Positions 44,596-54,857 of a stretch of 64,000 bases of DNA are shown here, one piece after another. The stretch is from Bythopirellula polymerisocia (GTDB lineage Bacteria > Planctomycetota > Planctomycetia > Pirellulales > Lacipirellulaceae). The stretch is taken from assembly GCF_007860015.1 (NCBI RefSeq), contig NZ_SJPS01000012.1, positions 20,898-84,897 on the forward strand. The letters are read 5' to 3'. A model generated the notes under the pieces. That model saw only the letters and a list, made by a program, of their open reading frames with translations, did not search any database and had not been told where the DNA came from. How positions within the stretch are numbered: the stretch's first letter is position 1; every line of letters starts with the position of its first letter. The position numbers and the translations under genes are program-made.

Positions 44596-45075
44596 ATGCC
44601 AACTCGCTACAGATCACGAGTAACCACAGGGCTGAACGACTACCAGTTTGTCGCGTCACTTCATGTCCAACATCCTTCCGTAGACCCCGATGAAGTGACG
44701 GGCACGCTCAAGCTGGATCCCAAAAGTATTAAGCGGCGTGGTGAACGGCGACACAGACCCGACGGTGGGCTGCTCACCGGCACCTACAATGAAAATCACT
44801 GGAGTGCAGATCTAGAAATCGTTTCCGGTCACGATGTGTCAGAATTCCTAGAAGATCTGATCGACACGCAAATATCCCATGCAACGAACTTGACCCGACA
44901 AATAGACTGCACCCATGGGTCTGTAACAGTATTCATCGGCGTTTTCGCAGTCGGACTCTGTGACTTTGAAATACCAGCATCAACATTGAGTCGACTTGGC
45001 AAAGCTGGTATTTCTGTCCGCCTCGACTACTACAACGGCGTAGGCAATGGTGATAAAGATGACAAGGCAAAATAA
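44596..45075 (+). CDS. DUF4279 domain protein
   Basis: About 159 residues: YQFVASLHVQHPSVDPDEVTGTLKLDPKS, RGERRHRPDGGLLTGTYNENHWSADL, LEDLIDTQISHATNLTRQ. This is the DUF4279 pattern (a small beta-sheet domain with a conserved W and repeated acidic positions). Function unknown. An upstream TTG at 44581 adds five residues, but the ATG at 44596 fits better; no ribosome site is visible. It stands alone between polX and the RND pump. Confidence 0.7.
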   Translation: MPTRYRSRVTTGLNDYQFVASLHVQHPSVDPDEVTGTLKLDPKSIKRRGERRHRPDGGLLTGTYNENHWSADLEIVSGHDVSEFLEDLIDTQISHATNLTRQIDCTHGSVTVFIGVFAVGLCDFEIPASTLSRLGKAGISVRLDYYNGVGNGDKDDKAK

Positions 45076-45231
45076 ACGGATGTGAGCGAGCTTGCATAGG
45101 CCGGGCTGGCTCACTTTACGGGGCTATTGTAATTCGCGGCCACGGTATGTGTAGGCAAAATCCTGCTCGGTTTTTACCCGCTAAATCTGGGAATTCGCCC
45201 GTTACATTTACGTCGCGCTCTTGAACTGATT

Positions 45232-48200
45232 TTAAGTCACTCTGATAGCTTGCTTGCCTGTAGCCTTTCGACTGGCGAGTATTCCAAACCCCGTCCGCAA
45301 GCTCTCAGGAACCGTGTACGCCAGGCTATAGCACACAGGTATCACAATCAGCGTGAGTACCGTTGCAAACGCCAGTCCAAAAATGATCGCTGCCGTGAGC
45401 GGCTGCCAAAACTCTGCACCGCCCGAGATGTTCAACAGAAGCGGTAGTAAGCCACCAATGGTTGTCACGGTCGTAAGGAGCACCGGTCGCAGTCGATTCA
45501 TGCCGGCTTCTACCAGTGCTTCGCGTAGAGGCAAGCCACGTTCACGGGCTTGATTGGTAAAGTCGACCATCACGATGGCGTCGTTGACTACGATGCCCGT
45601 AAGAGCCACCAGTCCAATGAATGATGCGAGACTGAAGGGATAACCTAGAAACCACATGCCAATCGTCACACCTATGAAACTCAAAGGGACGGTCAGCATG
45701 ACAATCAGACTTTGCCGAAAGCTGTTGAACTGCGTGACCAGAATAGCAAAGATTAGCACGACACCGAGAAGCATGCTGCGCACGAGGTAACCGAAATTCT
45801 TATCGCGTTCTTCATTCTCGCCAGTGAATTCGGCTTTCACTCCCTCGGAAGGGGTGGTGGGTTTGCCTAAGAACACCATGGAGTTGCCTTTGGCAGGACG
45901 GAAGCCAAGTTCCGGAAGAATCTCTTCTCGCAACACTTTGAAAACATCGTCGGGCAAAGTCGGTTTTACCACATCGCACTTGGCGACAACCGCTCGATCT
46001 CGCTCATATCGGTTAATACTGAAGAGACTAACATCGTTGCGAATGTCGGCGAGTTCAGAAATCGAAGCCTGACGGCCATCTGGAGCGGAAACCATCAAAC
46101 GCTTGAGGCTGTTCGGATAGCGTTGATACTTGGGGGCCAATTGCAGACGCAGGGTCACATCTTCGTCGTCGAGAGTCAATTGAATCTGAGAATCACCGGC
46201 GATCGCTACCTGCACGGCTTGCGCAATCTGAGCTTCGGTCAATCCATAGAGTCCCACGACTTCGGGCTTTGGCTCAATAATCAATTCGGGGTTGTCGTCG
46301 CGATAGTCCGTGGAAGCATCCACTGTACCGCGCATCTGTTTGAATCGATCTGCCAAGAGCTTTCCTAGGTTGCCAAGTTGTTCGAGATTGTCCCCCGTCA
46401 GCCGAACAGCGACATCCGATCCTCCAGGGGGACCATCTTCGATTTCCTTGATAGAGTATTTCATTCCGGGCAGCGGGCGGATTTCACGACGGAGATCGTT
46501 GATCACTTCCTGCTCGTGTATTGAGCGATCCAATGGCGATAACAGATCGACCATGACTTCGCCAAACTCCGGGCCAGACGCTGGGTCATTTTCTATGCGT
46601 GTTGCAAGTCCTCCCGATGAGCCAACTGCGGTGACATAGTGCTGCAGGATACCAAGCTCCTCCCACTTGCGGAGGGGTTCGGTAAGCACCTTCGAAGCAG
46701 CAAGTGTTTCCTCGATACTGTAACCAAGGGGAAGTTCATACTTGATTCCAAATTGCCCGCGATCGCTAGCGGGAAAGAATTCAAAACCAAGTTTAAAAAA
46801 GAGATGGGTGGCGCTAAACAATGCGACCCCCGCTAAGAGGATGACGGCAAAGCGATTGGACAGTGCCATTTGTAAGACGCCTGCGTAGATTCGTGTCCAC
46901 AGCCCAAGATTGGGTCGCACGCGCGTCGCATCAGGGTGAAAACTTGCTGATTCCCCTTTAGTGACAGCCGCGAAAACTTCAGATTCGTCATGGACGGGCT
47001 CGCGCTTTTGATACCAACGCGCAGCAAGTGTCGGCAAGATAAAGTGATCGACCATAATCGATCCAAACAAGGCCACGCTCACTACTTTGGGCATCACTCC
47101 CATGAAGTCACCCATAATGCCTGGGACTAGCAGCATGGGCAGAAATGCGGCGATGGTCGTCAAATCGGCAGCGATCACTGGCATGCCAACTTCCTCGATA
47201 CCAGTCTTGGCGGCAGTCACAGGATCTTCGCCTCGCTCAATGTGGCGATGGATATTTTCGGCAACGATTATCGCTCCATCGACGACCATTCCCAAGGCGA
47301 GAATAAAACTGAAGACAACCATATTCGAGACTGGTATGCCGACGAAATACAGAAAGACCAGTCCCACTGCCGAGCTAAATGGGATAGCAAGCAGTACCAG
47401 AATCGAGATCCTCAATCCCATCGACCAGGCGAGAATTACGAGCACCAACAGTGCTCCAAAGAGTGCGCTCGATCCCAGTACTCGAAACATGATCCAGATT
47501 TCTTGCGATGTATCTCGGGAGGTCGTGAATGTGATATTAGGATACTGCTGCCGCAGATCATCGACCAAGGCATTGACGGCCCGGGCAGCCCCCAGCGTGT
47601 TGATATTCGATTCCTTGTTGACAATGATCGTGGCACAATCCTGGCCATCGAGTTGGGCAATATTCAAGAGTCGGCGGTGCGAATCGATGACTTCCGCCAC
47701 ATCGCTAACGCGAATCACCCGACCACCTTCGCTGGAAACAATCGCCTCTTGAATGTCTTTTACTCCGCGAAACTTCGATTCATTGCGGATCGTGCGGTCG
47801 ACATTTCCCGTATCAAAAGAACCGGCAGGGACCTTCGCGTTGAAATCCAGCAGCGCTTGCCGGAGAGAACGCAGCGTGAGTCCGTACTGCGTCATCAAAT
47901 CGGGATTCACATTGACATGAATCTCGCGCTCTTTGCCGCCAAAAAGCTGAGTATTGGCGATGCCATCGACCGTCGAGATTTGCTTCTCGACTTCTTCGGC
48001 GATCTGTTTGAGTGCCCGGTCGTCAAATCCAGGAGGCCCAGCAAGGGTGACCAACATCAATGGGGCACTTTCGAAATCGATTTTTCGCACATCGGGTTGC
48101 ACCTCACGACCGAGAGGTAATTCATTGCGTATACGGTCGATAAGGTCTTTGACTTCCCGTTTGGCTTCGTCTGGATCAACTCCATCAAGAAAGATTACCT

Positions 48201-48474
48201 GCGTGATCGAAGCTCCCCGCAAGCTGGTAGACGCGATGAAGTCGACGCTTTGTAATTCAGTGAGCGCCTCCTCGACCTTCCGGGCGATCTCGTTCTCCGA
48301 TTCGTTGGGTTGAGAATCGGGGTAAGGAATCGCCACCAGCACGACCGCCTTAGAAATCGCAGGGGTTCGTTGCACGGGTATCAGAAACGCTGCAAACAAA
48401 GCCAGCAGCAAAACCATGACCGTAGCCACTAGCACAAAGCGGGGATGATCGACGGCTTTGGCACTGAGTTTCAT
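45232..48474 (-). CDS. RND (HAE1) efflux permease
   Basis: 1080 residues, 12 membrane helices and two large periplasmic loops. The AcrB-like duplication is plain: first TM VLVATVMVLLLALFAAFLIP at 10-32, second half after residue 540. Proton-relay helix LALGMVVDGAIIVAENIHRH holds one Asp (the second position is Gly, common in the HAE1 group). GIVVNDAIVMVDFTNQAR is the matching TM10 segment. The periplasmic loops contain IDRIRNELPLGREVQPDV and HFILPTLAARWYQ. It forms a pump with the adaptor gene 8 bases downstream in the operon order (48482-49792 is upstream of it), the outer-membrane channel is not here. Confidence 0.93.
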   Translation of the reverse strand: MKLSAKAVDHPRFVLVATVMVLLLALFAAFLIPVQRTPAISKAVVLVAIPYPDSQPNESENEIARKVEEALTELQSVDFIASTSLRGASITQVIFLDGVDPDEAKREVKDLIDRIRNELPLGREVQPDVRKIDFESAPLMLVTLAGPPGFDDRALKQIAEEVEKQISTVDGIANTQLFGGKEREIHVNVNPDLMTQYGLTLRSLRQALLDFNAKVPAGSFDTGNVDRTIRNESKFRGVKDIQEAIVSSEGGRVIRVSDVAEVIDSHRRLLNIAQLDGQDCATIIVNKESNINTLGAARAVNALVDDLRQQYPNITFTTSRDTSQEIWIMFRVLGSSALFGALLVLVILAWSMGLRISILVLLAIPFSSAVGLVFLYFVGIPVSNMVVFSFILALGMVVDGAIIVAENIHRHIERGEDPVTAAKTGIEEVGMPVIAADLTTIAAFLPMLLVPGIMGDFMGVMPKVVSVALFGSIMVDHFILPTLAARWYQKREPVHDESEVFAAVTKGESASFHPDATRVRPNLGLWTRIYAGVLQMALSNRFAVILLAGVALFSATHLFFKLGFEFFPASDRGQFGIKYELPLGYSIEETLAASKVLTEPLRKWEELGILQHYVTAVGSSGGLATRIENDPASGPEFGEVMVDLLSPLDRSIHEQEVINDLRREIRPLPGMKYSIKEIEDGPPGGSDVAVRLTGDNLEQLGNLGKLLADRFKQMRGTVDASTDYRDDNPELIIEPKPEVVGLYGLTEAQIAQAVQVAIAGDSQIQLTLDDEDVTLRLQLAPKYQRYPNSLKRLMVSAPDGRQASISELADIRNDVSLFSINRYERDRAVVAKCDVVKPTLPDDVFKVLREEILPELGFRPAKGNSMVFLGKPTTPSEGVKAEFTGENEERDKNFGYLVRSMLLGVVLIFAILVTQFNSFRQSLIVMLTVPLSFIGVTIGMWFLGYPFSLASFIGLVALTGIVVNDAIVMVDFTNQARERGLPLREALVEAGMNRLRPVLLTTVTTIGGLLPLLLNISGGAEFWQPLTAAIIFGLAFATVLTLIVIPVCYSLAYTVPESLRTGFGILASRKATGKQAIRVT

Positions 48475-48481
48475 GGCAATG

Positions 48482-49792
48482 CTACCGTTCCGAAGGGCCG
48501 CTAGTCGTGGGTTGCGTCGAAACTGCTACGGCAGGTGGGACGCTGGGAGAATCAACAACGCGAACCAGTTGGCCATCAGATAGACGATACTGTCCGCGAG
48601 TGATCGCATTTTCCAGATCGACCGATTCGGCTGGTACGACGATCCGAGGCCCTTGGTCGACCCATTGAGGAAGTTCAATTTGACGAGCCCGATAGACCTT
48701 GGCCGATCCCAAATTCCAATACAAGACCTCCATATCGGCACGCTCTTGCTCAACCGAAAATAAGTAGGCACGATGGGCTCGAAAAAGAACGGCAACCTCG
48801 GGAATCGAGTATCCACGAACCCGGTTTGTGACTACGTCGGCAGTCGCGACCATACCAGAACGAAGATGGTGATCTTCGTTCGCAAGTTCGATCTCCACTG
48901 GAAAGAGACCGGTACGTGTATCAGCAACTTCCGGAATATGGTAAACCTCGCCAAAGAGTTCAGGCCAAGAATTGCCAAAGCTGTCTGTCCCTTCCAGATG
49001 CACGCGTGCCCGGAAGACACATGCCTCAACATCGGTTGTCTGAGAGGCATTCTGCCGACATTCGGCAACTTCGCGCTGGCGATTTTCCAGTTCGCGAATT
49101 TGCGATTCGGGAACATCGACTACCAACAGCACTTTATCGTCTTGTACCAGTTCGAAGACTATTTGATTTCCGCCTACCGATTCACCAGACTTTATCATCC
49201 GCTTCGAGATCGTGGCATCGACAGGCGATGTCAATGTAGCGTCTTCAAGATTTTTTACCGCAACTTGGAGTTGGGCTTTTGCCAGAGCCACTTCCGTGAC
49301 GAGTCGTTGAATCTCTGCCGCAGAAAGTGCTGACGGACTGTTCACACGCACTTGCTGAGCCCGCTCGAGGTCGGAATTAGCTTGGGCAACTCGCGCCGCT
49401 GCTTCTTCCTTGCGAGCCACGAACACGCGGTCATCCATGAGTGCAAGGATCTGACCGGCCACGACCCGGTCTCCTTCATCAAGAGGTTTGCCAGCCGCAT
49501 TCACGCCGAGTTGTAAAACTCTGCCGGGGACCTCAAAACCGACCTGATAGATTTCCCAAGGTTGTATCTTGCCAGCATAAGTGGAATAGATTTCACACGT
49601 CTCCACTGCCAATGGCTCAACGGCCACGGGTGCCTTGGGGATGGCGATAGCAGAAAGTGGCCTCGTAGCAGCTTCCATGTGAGACTCGGCCATCTGCGAC
49701 TTAGCGCTAAGTTTCCACATCACGATTGCAGAAAAAATCGTCACGACGATTAGAATTGTGTAGTGAAGAATGCGTTCGGTGAGGGCCTTCAT
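48482..49792 (-). CDS. RND periplasmic adaptor (MFP/HlyD type)
   Basis: 436 residues. Short N-terminal helix (ILHYTILIVVTIFSAIVMWKL), then the barrel-sandwich/lipoyl half GFEVPGRVLQLGVNAAGKPLDEGDRVVAGQILALMDDR, the hairpin ARKEEAAARVAQANSDLERAQQVRV, and SPVDATISKRMIKSGESVGGN. Then a beta-barrel half with RVRGYSIPEVAVLFRAHRAYLFSVE. Transports nothing alone; it bridges the RND permease to an outer-membrane protein. The stop lies 7 bases before the RND gene start. Two-gene operon. Confidence 0.93.
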   Translation of the reverse strand: MKALTERILHYTILIVVTIFSAIVMWKLSAKSQMAESHMEAATRPLSAIAIPKAPVAVEPLAVETCEIYSTYAGKIQPWEIYQVGFEVPGRVLQLGVNAAGKPLDEGDRVVAGQILALMDDRVFVARKEEAAARVAQANSDLERAQQVRVNSPSALSAAEIQRLVTEVALAKAQLQVAVKNLEDATLTSPVDATISKRMIKSGESVGGNQIVFELVQDDKVLLVVDVPESQIRELENRQREVAECRQNASQTTDVEACVFRARVHLEGTDSFGNSWPELFGEVYHIPEVADTRTGLFPVEIELANEDHHLRSGMVATADVVTNRVRGYSIPEVAVLFRAHRAYLFSVEQERADMEVLYWNLGSAKVYRARQIELPQWVDQGPRIVVPAESVDLENAITRGQYRLSDGQLVRVVDSPSVPPAVAVSTQPTTSGPSER

Positions 49793-49990
49793 GAGATACG
49801 CAACAATTCCTATCGACGGGACAGATTCCTGAGGTGGGATTGGGCGACCTGAAGGCCGGCGGTGCTAGGAATCGCAAGGTTAGAGCTGAAGTAAAGGTAC
49901 CTACATAATAGGTAAGAATCGGGACGGCGGCAATCCTAACAAACCGCATTTAGGAGTAAGCAAGTAACTTGCTTTCGAAATAGTTTCCCC

Positions 49991-50698
49991 TCAAGGCGCA
50001 ACGCCATCAAATAGGCAGGAACCTACGCGAACCATAGTGGCACCAGCTCGAATCGCTGCCTCAAAGTCCTGACTCATCCCCATCGAAAGTTCCGGCAAGT
50101 GGACCCCAAGAGGACACTCTCCCAGTGACTCATCACGTAGTTCTCGCAGTGCCGCAAAATTATTTTCTGCCACGGCAAGGCCTCCCTTCAAGGCAGCCAT
50201 GGTCATCAATCCACGAGCTGAGACATGCTTCAATTCTGGAAGGGATGGTAGCAACCTACGCAACTCGTCTGCACTGAGTCCATGCTTAGCATTCTCGCCG
50301 GTACAGTTCACTTCTAGCAAGACACAGGCGGTGAGACCCAGTTCCTCGGCACACTGGTCAATCGCTTTGAGGAGCCGCCAGCTATCGACACTGTGAATAA
50401 GTTCCACCACTGGTAGCGTGCGGCGAACTTTGTTCCTTTGCAGATGCCCGACCAGATGCCAACGCGCGCTTGCAAGCTCCTGAGCTTCCGCTTTCTCCCA
50501 TAGTTGTTGAGGACGACTCTCCCCAAGATCGATGCAACCAGCGGCCAGTAGGGCAGCCGTCTCTGCGACCCCCACGTACTTGCTCACTCCAATGAGTTGG
50601 ATCTCGCCGGGGTCGCGATTGACTGAAGTTGCCGCCTCAGCAATTCGTTCTCGAACTCGCGCAAGATTGTCAGTGATAAGTTGAACTGTGAGGGACAT
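49991..50698 (-). CDS. YggS/PLPBP-family pyridoxal-phosphate protein
   Basis: 235 residues of the YggS fold-type III PLP family: IQLIGVSKYVGVAETAALLAAG with the PLP lysine in G-V-S-K, GESRPQQLWEKAEAQEL, HLVGHLQRNKVRRTLPVVELIHSVDS, and LSMGMSQDFEAAIRAGATMVRVGS. It regulates PLP homeostasis and is not an alanine racemase. Single gene; the frame is close to the large hypothetical protein on the same strand, 52 bases away. Confidence 0.92.
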   Translation of the reverse strand: MSLTVQLITDNLARVRERIAEAATSVNRDPGEIQLIGVSKYVGVAETAALLAAGCIDLGESRPQQLWEKAEAQELASARWHLVGHLQRNKVRRTLPVVELIHSVDSWRLLKAIDQCAEELGLTACVLLEVNCTGENAKHGLSADELRRLLPSLPELKHVSARGLMTMAALKGGLAVAENNFAALRELRDESLGECPLGVHLPELSMGMSQDFEAAIRAGATMVRVGSCLFDGVAP

Positions 50699-50750
50699 GT
50701 CTCCATTCTATCTCACACGGAGTCATTGGAGGAACCGACTACACCCCGTT

Positions 50751-52595
50751 TCAACCTTCTACTTGCAACAACTCCTCTACTTCGCCTCCCGGAGCCAAGA
50801 AACGACCGATGAGATATTCCACAGAAGTATTTTGTCCCAGCACGGTCCGATTCGCAGGCGCAGACAACGAACGATAGATGAGCCACTGCGACTTGCCGAA
50901 TTGGGCCCGATAGCCTACGGCCACGTCGTGGGGCTGAAGCTCCAACGCCTGGGCCACAGCAAGTTGTCTCCAAGTACAGGGCTTGCCAAGTCGAGACGGA
51001 TCGAGGTCGATAAAGAGTGGACAGGCAAGCCGACGTCCAGGCCGATCTTGCGAGAGCTGCAGTTGGTCCCCTACTTGCTTGAGCTCCCCAATCCGAGGAT
51101 CAGTTCGCCACTCGGGAAGCGCCAATGGAAGTACTCGCCCTATAGACTTAATGGCCTCGAGTGTCCCGTCGCGGGTTTCGGCTTCGGGCTTGAATTGAAT
51201 CTCCGCGCCCAGTGGCAAGCTGAAACGGTGCTGAATCGCGTCACCAGGCGTGTCGAGCACATTATCCGCCAGAAGAAGGAAATTGTCGTCGCGGGCCAGC
51301 AGTATTTGCCGTTCGAGACGTGCCCCATGCGAGAGGTCAATCGCCAATTCCAGATAGTCGACATCCTCATCGCTAAACCAGCAGGTTTGCTCCCAAACGC
51401 CGACCGGCTCAAGCTTTTTACCGCCCGACATCGTCTCGGTAGACCAAGTGCCAGCGAGCAATCGCTGCGTGCCCACCCAGACGTCGAGCTTCAAATCTGG
51501 CGTCGCGTAGTCAATCGCCACTACCGGTGCGCTGCGGCTATATTCTGTCCGCAAAACGGCCAACCCCGCCCATTCGCATTGGTACGAAGTTTCGGGGACT
51601 TCCTTGCCACTTTTGCCCGAGAGATGCTTGGCAATTTTCTTTATAAACATATCCAGGGCAGCAGTCCGATCCGCCGAATTGCCGCCTACTTTCAAAACGG
51701 CTTCCAGGAAATCTGGTGACCAGCTGGAAGAATTTTCACTAGCGAGTAGAGGTGCCCCAGTTGAGCAAGAGAGCATCAAAGAGCGGGCAATTGCGTAATG
51801 GAATTGCTCCTCTGCCTTCTTGGTCCATGGACGTTTCTTCATCGCGCTTCCCATCGCACTACAGCGAGTCCAACTGGCGAGAAATGCACGAAATTCTGAG
51901 AGGTGGCTCGCACGAGGCAACCCCTCCCCATTGGTGAGCTCAATCAGGCCTTCGCTCAAGGCATCGTGGGCGGACTTGCGTAGTTTGGCAAGCGGACGCA
52001 TCTCGGGAAACAAATAGGCAAGCGTTAGGGGCAGTTCTCCAGCCAGTAGCTGATGCACCAGGCAACTCTCGGCAGGCATCTCTGCATCGATCTGCCAGTC
52101 TTCCATGCAGGCGACAATCTCACCTAAGGCATCAATCAGGGACCACCAAAAATCTTCCTCAACACTCGATACAACGCTCGGCAGGAGATGGGCCACTGCC
52201 AGACACTCGATGGCAAAGTCAACACTCTGCGGCTGCGCGTTTGTCCCCTGTAGCCACCGCAGCAACACGTCCCCAACCGCTGATTTGTTAAGTTTCCCTT
52301 TTTCGATTGAGCGAGCCAGGAGTTGCAGCAACTCAGTCGACAAAGGCTCCAGGTGAAAATCTTCCAAACCCCAAGCGAGTGAACTTACCTTGGCCGAGAA
52401 CAAAGCATCGACTGTACGTGGATTTCGACGCCTGCTTAAGTGGCTAACCCAGGTCTCCCAGTTATCTTCAGGAACAATATTCTTCGGAGCGGAATCGCTC
52501 CAAAAGTTAGCACGCCGTGCTCGCGATGAAAAACTTTTGGACTTTTCTTCTTTGCTTGAAGCCTTTGCGTTAGGTGACTCAATGGTTGTTGACAT
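50751..52595 (-). CDS. Large hypothetical protein, possible heparinase-like beta-sandwich
   Basis: 614 residues, not recognised. The N-terminal 30 residues are Ser/Lys-rich and look disordered. Residues 60-350 are helical with repeats of LL and AW pairs (LLQLLARSIEKGKLNK, LIDALGEIVACMED). Residues 350-600 are beta-rich: YATPDLKLDVWVGTQRLLAG, CWFSDEDVDYLELAIDLSHGAR, LARDDNFLLLADNVLD, LIYRSLSAPANRTVLGQNTS. The last pattern of strands resembles the C-terminal sandwich of heparinase II/III-like lyases, but no catalytic His/Tyr set was seen, so this is a guess. Downstream of the yggS-like gene in the same orientation and 52 bases apart. Confidence 0.75.
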   Translation of the reverse strand: MSTTIESPNAKASSKEEKSKSFSSRARRANFWSDSAPKNIVPEDNWETWVSHLSRRRNPRTVDALFSAKVSSLAWGLEDFHLEPLSTELLQLLARSIEKGKLNKSAVGDVLLRWLQGTNAQPQSVDFAIECLAVAHLLPSVVSSVEEDFWWSLIDALGEIVACMEDWQIDAEMPAESCLVHQLLAGELPLTLAYLFPEMRPLAKLRKSAHDALSEGLIELTNGEGLPRASHLSEFRAFLASWTRCSAMGSAMKKRPWTKKAEEQFHYAIARSLMLSCSTGAPLLASENSSSWSPDFLEAVLKVGGNSADRTAALDMFIKKIAKHLSGKSGKEVPETSYQCEWAGLAVLRTEYSRSAPVVAIDYATPDLKLDVWVGTQRLLAGTWSTETMSGGKKLEPVGVWEQTCWFSDEDVDYLELAIDLSHGARLERQILLARDDNFLLLADNVLDTPGDAIQHRFSLPLGAEIQFKPEAETRDGTLEAIKSIGRVLPLALPEWRTDPRIGELKQVGDQLQLSQDRPGRRLACPLFIDLDPSRLGKPCTWRQLAVAQALELQPHDVAVGYRAQFGKSQWLIYRSLSAPANRTVLGQNTSVEYLIGRFLAPGGEVEELLQVEG

Positions 52596-52828
52596 GCGGC
52601 TCAGAGTTCCTTTTCAAGCTGGCGGTGCATTGTTTGACCCCCCTGTGGGTGGTCGCCATTCTACGCTCAGAACTCAACTCCATCACGGGGGGTAAGCAAG
52701 ATTTCTGCTAAGAAAGTAGTGAGAGACAAACGACTCAAGAACCACTACAATTCAATTTACTCAGATCGCTCCCGTAGCTCAGGGGACGAGTATTTTGTGA
52801 AATTCTGATTTACGGTGAGGAGTGTGGA

Positions 52829-53599
52829 ATGTCGAGATTTTCGGTCTTCGCTTGTTTTGCCGCCTGCATTATTGCTCTTCAATCTGATCTCCGTGGCTGG
52901 GCCCAGGAGGATGACGCAACGCTGGAAGGTCCGGTCTCTGGCAGCAACCCGCATTTTGACCCCCATACGGGTGCGCCACTCCCCCCCAAACTCCCTCCCC
53001 CGGAAGGAGCCAAGGCTTTCCCCAAGCCTGATGTCCTCTGGATTGATGCCAAGAAGAAAAAAGTCTATGTCGATGGCTACGTCTCGCTCCGTGAGGGGAT
53101 GCTCGAGATGTTTGCCTGTCCCGTCGGCACGAAGGAACACGAGTCCGTGGTCGCGGTCTTCAGCCGAGCCCAGACAATCCACGCCGCGCTGCTTGCCGTG
53201 GGTGCCAAGGTCGGACATCCCGTAAGCTTTCGCCCTAAGTTTCGCCCCGCTGCAGGCACAGAAATCGACATCGAGGTTCGCTGGCAAGATGACAATGGAA
53301 AGTGGCAGACTGCAAGAGCCCAGGATTGGGTAAAGGATATCAAGACCGGCAAACCCATGTCTCAGCCCTGGGTTTTCGCCGGCAGCGGGTTCTGGAAAGA
53401 CGAAGAAACCGGCCGAGAATACTACCAGGCTGAGGCGGGCGACTTGATCTGCGTATCAAACTTCTCCACTGCCACGCTCGATATTCCCATCGAAAGCAGC
53501 CAGGCAAACGATGGCCTCGTCTTCGAAGCCAACACCAACCAAATCCCTCCGCTAGCCACCCCCGTGCGACTGGTCCTCACCCCTAAGCTGAAGAATTAG
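52829..53599 (+). CDS. Secreted YdjY-domain protein
   Basis: 256 residues. N-terminal signal peptide (FSVFACFAACIIALQSDLRGWAQ region) with an Ala-containing cleavage area near residue 22-25. The mature part has WIDAKKKKVYVDGYVSLREGML, FACPVGTKEHESVVAVFSRA and HAALLAVGAKVGHPV, which match the YdjY family found in planctomycetes and enterobacteria. Later RWQDDNGKWQTARAQDWV and GDLICVSNFSTATLDIP. Function unknown, periplasmic. GAGGAG sits 7 bases before the ATG. Divergent from the large hypothetical gene. Confidence 0.85.
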   Translation: MSRFSVFACFAACIIALQSDLRGWAQEDDATLEGPVSGSNPHFDPHTGAPLPPKLPPPEGAKAFPKPDVLWIDAKKKKVYVDGYVSLREGMLEMFACPVGTKEHESVVAVFSRAQTIHAALLAVGAKVGHPVSFRPKFRPAAGTEIDIEVRWQDDNGKWQTARAQDWVKDIKTGKPMSQPWVFAGSGFWKDEETGREYYQAEAGDLICVSNFSTATLDIPIESSQANDGLVFEANTNQIPPLATPVRLVLTPKLKN

Positions 53600-53606
53600 G
53601 ATGCTG

Positions 53607-54857
53607 TCACTCCCCCTTCACATCAAAGCAAAATAATAATTCCTGATCGCGCAGATAAAGCTTCCCGTTGGCTATCACCGGGTGCGTCCAGATTTTTCCC
53701 TTTGGCTTGCGAAGTTCCGTCTGCGGCTCAAGCGTAAATCGGCCATGCTCTTCCCAACCATCAGCGCTGGCCGTAATGAGCACTAATTCTCCCTCATCTT
53801 CGCCGAGGCAATAAAAGCGTCCGTCGGCATACGCAATCGCCCCCTTGCCCAGCGCTTCGCGCTCTCGCCAAACGAGCTTGCCGGTCTCGTGATCCTGACA
53901 CACCCAGCCTTTGCCATCGCTGTAGCCAAAGAGATGACCATCGCGCAGAATTACGCCACCATGGTGATTTGTCATGTTCTTATTCTCGTAAACGACTTCC
54001 GCATCATTGCCACTAAGTCGAACGAGCACACAGCCCGCCCCGTAGCCAGAGGTCGCATACACCGTATCGTGAGAGATGATGGGCGTCGGAATTACCGCGA
54101 CGTTGCCGTTCCAAGGAATGGACCACAGCCCCCCTCCATTTTCAGGATCAACTCCCACGAGTTCTTTATAAAGCAGTTGAACAAGGATCGTGCGTCCATC
54201 ATGTTTCATGGGCATGATCGATGAATAGTGGGCGACATCCACATAGTCTTTCGATTGCCAAAGCAGGTCACCCGATATTTTATCGAACGCAGCAATTGCA
54301 CCTTCCTCGCCGCCGGGAGTACAAAACACAGTATTCCCCAAAACCAACGGCGACTCGCTGTATCCCCAGACTGGAATCTCCCCCCCCAGGTCCTGCATCT
54401 CTTTTTGCCAGACAATCGAACCATCGTCAGTCTGCAAACAGTAGAGCGTCCCCGTCGGGGTCAGGACGTACATGAAATCTCCGTCCACTGTGGGAGTGGA
54501 GCGTGGTCCGTTACCCCAATCATTCTCGAATGTGGACCCCAAGGGACTTTTCCACAATTGCTCCCCCGTTGTCGCATCAAGGCACAACAAGTGATCGGTC
54601 CCCTCGAAGGCACCCAGAATATACAGTTTGTTCTCCACGATCGCGGGACCAGAATAGCCAATCCCACAATCCTCAAACAACCAAAGTCGCTGGGGTCCAC
54701 CTTCTGGAAACTCTTGAATCAAACCTGCCTCAGTTGAAACCGCATCCCTCTGGGGTCCTTGCCACTGTGGCCAAGGCCCCTCGGCAAGCAGATCACTACT
54801 GCAACACAGTAGGGCACAAGCAAAAATCAAACTTCTTAGATCCAGGCGGAGTGCCAT
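53607..54857 (-). CDS. PQQ-binding-like beta-propeller protein
   Basis: 416 residues. Starts MALRLDLRSLIFACALLCCSS, a signal peptide or lipoprotein-like start. Then PWPQWQGPQRDAVSTEAGLI, a repeated blade with WKSPLGSTFENDWGNGPRSTPTVDGD and repeated D-x-x-T/S-G, W (KISGDLLWQSKDYVDV, HETGKLVWREREALG). PQQ-like propeller repeats are frequent in planctomycete secreted proteins; ligand unknown. The frame opens 63 bases earlier, but ATG at 54857 begins the signal peptide. It converges with the YdjY gene at 53599/53607. Confidence 0.87.
   Translation of the reverse strand: MALRLDLRSLIFACALLCCSSDLLAEGPWPQWQGPQRDAVSTEAGLIQEFPEGGPQRLWLFEDCGIGYSGPAIVENKLYILGAFEGTDHLLCLDATTGEQLWKSPLGSTFENDWGNGPRSTPTVDGDFMYVLTPTGTLYCLQTDDGSIVWQKEMQDLGGEIPVWGYSESPLVLGNTVFCTPGGEEGAIAAFDKISGDLLWQSKDYVDVAHYSSIMPMKHDGRTILVQLLYKELVGVDPENGGGLWSIPWNGNVAVIPTPIISHDTVYATSGYGAGCVLVRLSGNDAEVVYENKNMTNHHGGVILRDGHLFGYSDGKGWVCQDHETGKLVWREREALGKGAIAYADGRFYCLGEDEGELVLITASADGWEEHGRFTLEPQTELRKPKGKIWTHPVIANGKLYLRDQELLFCFDVKGE

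Noticed and set aside
47242..48120. 292-codon frame antisense to the RND gene
   Set aside because: Shadow of a clearly real 1080-codon gene.
50688..51719. 343-codon plus-strand frame
   Set aside because: Antisense to the 614-codon gene, which has a protein-like composition and an SD; this frame has neither.
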